A stretch of 10,579 nt of DNA from Chlamydiota bacterium. Lineage in GTDB: Bacteria; Chlamydiota; Chlamydiia; Chlamydiales; Rhabdochlamydiaceae. Positions 6,303 through 10,579 of this stretch are shown in pieces; the first letter of the stretch is position 1; every line of letters starts with the position of its first letter. Location: positions 1 to 10,579 of the forward strand of contig JAHFTP010000046.1 in the NCBI GenBank assembly GCA_023265495.1, read 5' to 3'. The position numbers and the translations under genes are program-made. The notes below the pieces were generated by a model. It saw only the letters and a program-made list of their open reading frames with translations, was not told where the DNA came from and made no database searches.

Positions 6303-7304
6303 ATGCCCAGTGAGGCGAGAATTATAGGTACAGGTGCTTATTTGCCCAAGCAAGTGCTGACGAACCAAGATCTGGAAAAGATGGTAGAGACCACAGATGA
6401 GTGGATTGTAACGCGTACAGGGATGAAAGAGCGCCGCATAGCAGATAAAGATGAGTTCACCTCAGACATGGGATACCAAGCCTGTCTAAAGGCTCTAGAG
6501 AGTGCAAAGACAAGTCCGGATGCGATTGACTTGATCCTTTGTGCTACGCTCACTCCCGATTATATATTTCCTAGCACCGCGTGTTTACTACAATCTCGTC
6601 TTAAGGCAACGAACGCTGCTGCAATCGACATCCAGGCGGCTTGTTCCGGGTACATCTATGGCTTGGCTATTGCCAAGTCTTTTGTTGAGTCAGGCCTTTA
6701 TAAAAATGTGTTAGTGGTAGCCTCAGAGAAGCTCTCTTCTATTGTGAACTACAAGGATCGCAACACATGCGTTCTATTTGGAGATGGGGCTTCAGCTTGC
6801 GTGGTTAGTTCGTCTAAAGTGGCGGGCCTTAGCATCCGCGATGTGAACTTAGGCTCTGATGGAGAGCTTGCTGAGCTGCTCATCCTTCCTGCGGGGGGGT
6901 CTCGCAGGCCTGCGACGCAAGAAACAGTTGCGCAGGAGCTCCATTTTCTTCGGATGGAAGGGAAAGAGGTATTTAAGCATGCGGTGAGAAGGATGGAATC
7001 TGCATCGAAGACCTGCTTAGACAGAGCAGGACTTACAGAAGCTGCTATCAGCTGGCTCATCCCTCATCAGGCCAACATCCGCATTATTGAGGCGATAGCA
7101 AGGCGATTTGATGTATCTATGGAGCGGGTATATATGACCATTCATAAATATGGAAACACCTCTGCATCCTCTGTGGGGATAGCACTGGATGAACTACTGA
7201 AAGAACAAAAAATCCTTCCAGGGCAAAACTTGCTTCTGACAGCCTTTGGAGCTGGTCTTACTTGGGGAGCTTCTATTCTTACTATGGAGAGCGGGCATGA
7301 ATAA
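6303..7304 (+). CDS. fabH: Beta-ketoacyl-ACP synthase III (FabH)
   Basis: FabH condenses acetyl-CoA with malonyl-ACP to start fatty acid synthesis. The 333-residue protein has the catalytic triad C114 (QAACSGYIYG), H255 (IPHQANIR) and N285 (KYGNTSAS), all in the standard context, plus the N-terminal TTDEWIVTRTGMKERRI signature (30-46). Length is normal. The ATG at 6303 follows an AAGGAA ribosome site at 6292-6297. It opens the fabH-fabD-fabG-acpP operon. No strong promoter is visible: a TAAAAT box at 6248-6253 has only a T-rich region where a -35 would be. Since the upstream gene ends in a terminator, a promoter between about 6200 and 6270 is expected. The gene overlaps fabD by 8 bases. Confidence 0.97.
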   Translation: MPSEARIIGTGAYLPKQVLTNQDLEKMVETTDEWIVTRTGMKERRIADKDEFTSDMGYQACLKALESAKTSPDAIDLILCATLTPDYIFPSTACLLQSRLKATNAAAIDIQAACSGYIYGLAIAKSFVESGLYKNVLVVASEKLSSIVNYKDRNTCVLFGDGASACVVSSSKVAGLSIRDVNLGSDGELAELLILPAGGSRRPATQETVAQELHFLRMEGKEVFKHAVRRMESASKTCLDRAGLTEAAISWLIPHQANIRIIEAIARRFDVSMERVYMTIHKYGNTSASSVGIALDELLKEQKILPGQNLLLTAFGAGLTWGASILTMESGHE

Positions 7305-8256
7305 AAGAGTGACCTTTCTTTTTCCTGGGCAGGGAGCGCAGTATGTAGGTATGGGAAAAGATTTTGCTGATCAATTCCCTGCAGCTAAAGCAGTCTTTAA
7401 TGAAGCAGATCGTCTGCTGGGGTATGCATTTTCCGATCTGATCTTTAATGGTCCTGCAGAGGAGTTAACTTTAACAAAAAATAGTCAGCTCGCCATTTTC
7501 ATTGTGAGCTGTGCGATTCTATCTGTTATAAAAGGGCAGTTTCCTGATATAGAACCTGCTTTTTGTGCGGGTTTAAGTCTCGGCGAGTATACAGCACTTG
7601 TCGCTGCTGAAAAAATCTCTTTTAAGGAGTGCTTATTTCTTGTAAGAGATAGGGCATCCTTTATGAATGAGGCTTGTGAGACACATCCTGGATCTATGCA
7701 AGTGGTTTTAGGGATGGAGCCGGAAAAGGTGTCAGAAGTGCTAAGAGAGCATTTTCCTTTGAAAGAAGTATCTGTTGCGAATGTAAACTGTCCTGGACAG
7801 GTGGTGATTGCAGGAGCTGTAGATCCTCTATCTCGTGCGGCGCAGGTGCTTAAAGAACAAGGGGCCAAGAGAGTTCTTCCATTGGATGTATCCGGAGCAT
7901 TTCATAGCCCCCTCATGCAAGAGGCGAAAGAAAAGCTCTCTTTGAAGATCTACAACGCGGCGCTTGCAGATTCTTCCGTAGAAGTTGTGATGAATACCCC
8001 GGGGGATTTTGTTTCTAGCTTACCTGCTATGCGCACCTTTATGGTGGAGCAGGTCACGCAGCCCGTCCTTTGGGAAAAGGGGATTCAAGCCATGATGCAA
8101 AGAGGTGTAGATCTTTTTCTAGAGATCGGCTGTGGAAAGACTTTGCAGGGCATGAATAAACGCATTGGCGTGTCTTCCCCTACCGTAAGCGTAGAGAAAG
8201 TAGAAGATTTAGAAACGTTAAGTAAAGTAAGGGACCAGTTCTATGCAACTACTTAA
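7297..8256 (+). CDS. fabD: Malonyl-CoA:ACP transacylase (FabD)
   Basis: FabD moves malonyl from CoA to acyl carrier protein, supplying the extender unit for FabH and the elongating synthases. The 319-residue protein starts with the PGQGAQ loop (10-15) and has the nucleophile S94 in GLSLGEY, R119 in RDRAS and H203 in SGAFHSPLM, matching S92, R117 and H201 of the E. coli enzyme, with Q255 in TQPVLW. The ATG at 7297 is chosen because it gives the family N-terminus (MNKRVTFLFPGQG) and has a GGAGA site at about 7286-7290. A longer frame starting at 7246 would add 17 hydrophobic residues encoded inside fabH and is an artefact. It overlaps fabH by 8 bases and fabG by 14, indicating translational coupling. 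Confidence 0.97.
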   Translation: MNKRVTFLFPGQGAQYVGMGKDFADQFPAAKAVFNEADRLLGYAFSDLIFNGPAEELTLTKNSQLAIFIVSCAILSVIKGQFPDIEPAFCAGLSLGEYTALVAAEKISFKECLFLVRDRASFMNEACETHPGSMQVVLGMEPEKVSEVLREHFPLKEVSVANVNCPGQVVIAGAVDPLSRAAQVLKEQGAKRVLPLDVSGAFHSPLMQEAKEKLSLKIYNAALADSSVEVVMNTPGDFVSSLPAMRTFMVEQVTQPVLWEKGIQAMMQRGVDLFLEIGCGKTLQGMNKRIGVSSPTVSVEKVEDLETLSKVRDQFYATT

Positions 8257-8998
8257 AAACAAAAAAACCCTCATCACAGGCGGCACTGCGGGGATAGGGA
8301 AAGAAATAGCGCTCTCTTATGCGAAACAAGGGGCGCATGTAGCGATCTTTGGAACGAACGCGCAGAGAGCTGCAGAGGTTCTCTGCGAACTAGAAAGTGT
8401 AAGATGCTCTCCGGAGCAACAGTTTGTCTCAGCACTTGTGAATGTAGCGGATAAAAAATCTGTGGAAGAGGCTATTCAAAACCTCTTATCTCAGTGGACA
8501 ACGATAGATGTTCTTGTGAACAATGCGGGGATCACTAGAGATAATCTTCTCATGAAGATGACAGAAGAGCACTGGGACGAGGTATTAGATACCAATCTAA
8601 AGTCTGTCTTCAACACATGCCAGAGTTTAGTAAGAGTGATGATGAAAGCCAGAAATGGTAAAATCATTAATGTGTCTTCTGTAATAGGCTTGACAGGAAA
8701 TGCGGGTCAGGCTAATTATGCTGCATCTAAATCAGGGATGATTGGATTTACCAAGGCACTTGCTAAAGAGCTTGCCACACGGAATGTGTGCGTGAACTGT
8801 ATAGCCCCTGGTTTTATTAAAACAAAGATGACCGATGTGCTATCAGATTCTCAGAGAGAGGGGATTTTAGGACAGATTCCTATGGGTCGTATGGGAAATC
8901 CTGAAGATATAGCAAATGCGGCAATTTTTCTTGCCAGCTCGTTGTCCGATTATGTCACTGGGCAAGTGCTCACTGTAGACGGCGGGATGGTAATGTAA
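8243..8998 (+). CDS. fabG: 3-oxoacyl-ACP reductase (FabG)
   Basis: FabG reduces 3-oxoacyl-ACP to 3-hydroxyacyl-ACP with NADPH. Its product class is also the acyl donor for LpxD encoded in the same window. The 251-residue protein is a classical short-chain dehydrogenase. It has the cofactor loop TGGTAGIG at 12-19, NNAG at 93-96, and catalytic N118, S146, Y159 and K163 (YAASK). The C-terminus ends in the typical VDGGMVM. Length is normal for FabG. The start overlaps the end of fabD by 14 bases, with an AAGGGA site inside fabD. The acpP start follows 37 bases after its stop. Because short-chain dehydrogenases are numerous, the FabG call rests on both sequence and operon position, which agree. 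Confidence 0.96.
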   Translation: MQLLKNKKTLITGGTAGIGKEIALSYAKQGAHVAIFGTNAQRAAEVLCELESVRCSPEQQFVSALVNVADKKSVEEAIQNLLSQWTTIDVLVNNAGITRDNLLMKMTEEHWDEVLDTNLKSVFNTCQSLVRVMMKARNGKIINVSSVIGLTGNAGQANYAASKSGMIGFTKALAKELATRNVCVNCIAPGFIKTKMTDVLSDSQREGILGQIPMGRMGNPEDIANAAIFLASSLSDYVTGQVLTVDGGMVM

Positions 8999-9035
8999 TT
9001 TTTATATTGGAATGTAAATGGAAGGAAAGGAATGT

Positions 9036-9269
9036 ATGGCAATTGAAAAAGAAGTAATGGATATAGTTGTGGAGCAACTAGGCGTCGATCAAGCAGATGT
9101 CTCCCCACAAAAATCTTTTGTAGAAGATTTGAATGCAGACTCTTTAGACCTCACAGAGCTCATCATGACATTTGAAGAGCGTTTTGGCTTCGAAATCTCT
9201 GAAGAAGAAGCAGAAAAGCTCAAAACTGTTGGAGATGTCATCGAGTTCATTAAGAAGAAAAAAGCGTAA
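9036..9269 (+). CDS. acpP: Acyl carrier protein (AcpP)
   Basis: AcpP carries growing acyl chains on a phosphopantetheine arm for fatty acid and lipid A synthesis. The 77-residue acidic protein has the attachment serine S36 in the DSL motif ([10 protein letters not shown]) and the usual four-helix pattern, ending in a lysine run. The ATG at 9036 is preferred because it gives the family N-terminus and has AAAGGAA at 9026-9032 as ribosome site. An in-frame ATG at 9018 would add six residues and consume that site. It is the last gene of the fab operon and is followed by a strong terminator, so it could also be expressed at a different level from the upstream genes, as ACP usually is. Confidence 0.97.
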   Translation: MAIEKEVMDIVVEQLGVDQADVSPQKSFVEDLNADSLDLTELIMTFEERFGFEISEEEAEKLKTVGDVIEFIKKKKA

Positions 9270-9281
9270 GCTCTCTTTCTC

Positions 9282-9328
9282 AAGCGACACGGAAACTTTT
9301 TCAAGTTCGAAGTGTCGCTTTTTTATTT
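9282..9328 (+). terminator. Rho-independent terminator after acpP
   Basis: A perfect 9-bp stem, AAGCGACAC (9282-9290) with GTGTCGCTT (9312-9320), is followed directly by TTTTATTTT. The 21-base loop can form a second small hairpin (AACTT with AAGTT), so the two stack. It begins 13 bases after the acpP stop and closes the fab operon. Confidence 0.9.
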
Positions 9329-9400
9329 TCTCTTTAAAACACCGGTAAGCATAGGTTAATGTGACTGTGCAATGATCAGATTTGTTCTCTAGAAGCGGTG

Positions 9401-9425
9401 TCAATAGATATACATGGATTAATCA
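9401..9425. repeat. Left copy of an imperfect direct repeat flanking the M91-type protease gene
   Basis: The core ATATACATGGATTAAT (9408-9423) recurs as ATATACTGGATTAAT at 10452-10466, one base shorter. Similarity extends leftward (TCAATAGA against TTAATCGA-CA) to about 25 bases. The two copies lie on the same strand on either side of the protease gene. Confidence 0.45.
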
Positions 9426-9450
9426 TGGAAGCTTGTGTAACTGAATGAGT

Positions 9451-10431
9451 TTAGTCTTTCAGAGTTAATTCTGATCGATTGGTCTTAATAAGCCATACAT
9501 TTCGTACTTCGAAACCTTGCTCTTTCAATTTCGGGAGGCATGGGTCTATAAGTTTTTTCATTTCTAATAATGATGGATCTGTCAGATCCGTCATTAGAGA
9601 TACACAGGTCTTTTCACGACTCTCATCGTGGGGTCCAACTCCTCCTTTCAGAGGTGCAACAATGATGTTCTCTCTATCAGAGCCGATTAATAAGCACCAA
9701 CAAATATCTCGCCCTAAATCGGCCTCTGTGAGCATCGCAATTGGAGGAGGGGCAAGTATTTTTGCAGCACGCATCGAGAGATTTCTTTCATGAACAGAAC
9801 CTAATAGTTTTATTCTAGCGGTAACCAGTGGATGTTGATGTTGGCTACTTGGATTATGACCAAACCTCTCCGTTAGTCGCTCAGCCCTGCGAAAAGCATT
9901 TTCTGTAATTTCCTCTTCCTCCCAAGGGAATCCCATAATAGTGCGATATTCTTCATCTGTAGACCATACCATTGGATCGCAGTATTGAGCTTGATGGGAC
10001 AGACCATTCTCAGACAAACTATGATAGGCGTGCACCATTTCGTGAAATAAAGAGACATGTGCGGGGTGAGGTATCTTTTCTCCTCGCATTGAAACGCAGC
10101 CACCATCATCAGAATCTGATAATGTTGTAATAAGTTGGACTGGATAAATAACTGCATCATCAGCATGCCAGAAGTGTGTTGCATCTGTTTTACCATGACA
10201 AATATAGATCTGAGATACACAACGATTGATTTTTTCAAATAATCGTCTGCCAATCGGATTCGCCTCAATATGAGTGATGAGTGTCATGGTTCTTCCTCTA
10301 AAGTCCGGACAATCTTTCTCACGATGAACAAAAATATTGGGCCTTATTTCTTCCGATTCCCTTCGCAAAGAGGAAAATTTTTCCATTATACTAGAAGAAG
10401 TTTCAGTAGATACGCTAGAGACAGTGGACAT
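9451..10431 (-). CDS. NleD-like (M91 family) zinc metalloprotease, probable secreted effector
   Basis: The 326-residue product has a zinc-protease site HEMVH (H130, E131, H134) in the context SLFHEMVHAYHS. About 25 residues later comes DEEYRTIMG (159-167), then ITENAFRRAERLTERFG (175-191). This combination, with HExxHAY, a downstream acidic ligand and a TEN-x-x-R segment, is that of peptidase family M91, whose founder NleD is a type III effector that cleaves host JNK and p38 kinases. E160 or E161 is the probable third zinc ligand. The first 20 residues are rich in Ser and Thr with no signal peptide, as in type III secretion signals. Residues about 235-326 form an alpha/beta-looking C-terminal part that I cannot assign. 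The ATG at 10431 follows a strong AAGGGGAG site. Family call is fairly firm; host target and secretion are inferred. Confidence 0.82.
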   Translation of the reverse strand: MSTVSSVSTETSSSIMEKFSSLRRESEEIRPNIFVHREKDCPDFRGRTMTLITHIEANPIGRRLFEKINRCVSQIYICHGKTDATHFWHADDAVIYPVQLITTLSDSDDGGCVSMRGEKIPHPAHVSLFHEMVHAYHSLSENGLSHQAQYCDPMVWSTDEEYRTIMGFPWEEEEITENAFRRAERLTERFGHNPSSQHQHPLVTARIKLLGSVHERNLSMRAAKILAPPPIAMLTEADLGRDICWCLLIGSDRENIIVAPLKGGVGPHDESREKTCVSLMTDLTDPSLLEMKKLIDPCLPKLKEQGFEVRNVWLIKTNRSELTLKD

Positions 10432-10451
10432 CGCATCTCCCCTTAATCGAC

Positions 10452-10466
10452 ATATACTGGATTAAT
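10452..10466. repeat. Right copy of the imperfect direct repeat flanking the M91-type protease gene
   Basis: ATATACTGGATTAAT matches the left copy at 9408-9423 except for one missing base. It lies in the leader of the protease gene, between the 12-codon frame and the ribosome site of the main gene, so it could be part of an expression leader instead of an insertion mark. Confidence 0.45.
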
Positions 10467-10500
10467 GAATTGTTCTTGTTGCATTTGAAATACTGGTCAT
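10462..10500 (-). CDS. Possible 12-codon leader frame upstream of the protease gene
   Basis: Read leftward, a GGAG site lies eight bases before an ATG at 10500, followed by MTSISNATRTIH and a TAA stop, 30 bases before the start of the protease gene. The sequence around this start resembles that of the main gene: ATTAAG then GGAGA before the ATG, and a Ser/Thr-rich beginning (MTSIS against MSTVSS). It may be a leader peptide, or the remnant 5' end of a second effector gene. Length is too short for composition to confirm that it is coding. Confidence 0.3.
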   Translation of the reverse strand: MTSISNATRTIH

Positions 10501-10512
10501 AATTTTTTCTCC

Positions 10513-10540
10513 ATCTTAATTATGTAAAGTAATATGTCAT
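10513..10540 (-). promoter_or_regulatory. Candidate promoter for the protease gene
   Basis: Read leftward, ATGACA (10535-10540) and TAAGAT (10513-10518) are separated by 16 bases. The spacing is one short of ideal and the -10 matches four of six positions, in an AT-rich region where such matches are common. The -10 also overlaps the area just before the ribosome site of the 12-codon frame, so if real the transcript would start very near that frame. Confidence 0.25.
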
Positions 10541-10579
10541 TCGTTGTATTTGTTTTTAGTTGTTTGCAATGCTAATAGC

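Noticed and set aside
7246..7296. 17-codon N-terminal extension of fabD
   Set aside because: It lies within fabH, encodes a hydrophobic stretch absent from the family, and the ATG at 7297 has its own ribosome site.
9339..9401. ACACCG (9339-9344) and CGGTGT (9396-9401) as terminator of the protease gene
   Set aside because: The 6-bp stem would enclose a loop of 51 bases, too loose for a terminator; no clear terminator for this gene was found.
9144..9404. 86-codon minus-strand frame across the end of acpP
   Set aside because: It reads antisense through acpP and its terminator and its composition is that of an accidental frame.
9873..10268. 131-codon minus-strand frame within the protease gene
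   Set aside because: It overlaps the protease gene in another frame of the same strand, has no family features, and would conflict with the strongly supported HExxH-containing frame.
1..10579. CRISPR array or tandem repeats
   Set aside because: No regularly spaced repeats of array length were seen anywhere in the window.

Overview
The window looks like chromosome from a member of the Chlamydiota, most likely an environmental (non-Chlamydiaceae) lineage. The main argument is gene order. A leftward block bamA-ompH-lpxD with recR upstream, back to back with a rightward block fabH-fabD-fabG-acpP, is the arrangement I know from Chlamydia trachomatis. The BamA homologue also carries chlamydia-like details, such as the VRGY loop motif and a C-terminal FFFSMGGQF. 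The genus cannot be named from the sequence alone. The accessory genes (ankyrin-type protein, M91-type protease, group II intron) are the kind of cargo found in amoeba-associated chlamydiae and not in Chlamydia itself.

Layout from left to right. Positions 1-97 are the 3' end of a group II intron (domains V and VI) that runs off the window edge and points at the end of lpxD. A perfect inverted repeat overlaps the lpxD stop codon. Then, all on the minus strand, come lpxD, ompH/skp and bamA, tightly packed and apparently read from one strong promoter at about 4297-4326. A 383-base spacer holding a nested palindromic element separates bamA from recR, also on the minus strand. Between recR and fabH sits an extra rightward gene for a cysteine-rich protein with an ankyrin-like repeat. 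It has its own promoter, ribosome site and terminator, and is absent from this junction in Chlamydia. The fabH-fabD-fabG-acpP operon follows, with overlapping genes and a strong terminator after acpP. The right end holds a leftward gene for a secreted-effector-type zinc protease (NleD/M91-like). It is flanked by imperfect direct repeats and preceded by a 12-codon reading frame with its own ribosome site.

How the genes fit together: FabD, FabH, FabG and AcpP start and elongate fatty acids on acyl carrier protein. LpxD uses 3-hydroxyacyl-ACP to build lipid A. OmpH/Skp and BamA carry and insert outer-membrane proteins. The conserved core is therefore an envelope-building locus, with recR as a repair gene in the middle. 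Accessory DNA is inserted at three joints (left edge, recR-fabH junction, after acpP), two of which carry likely host-interaction genes.
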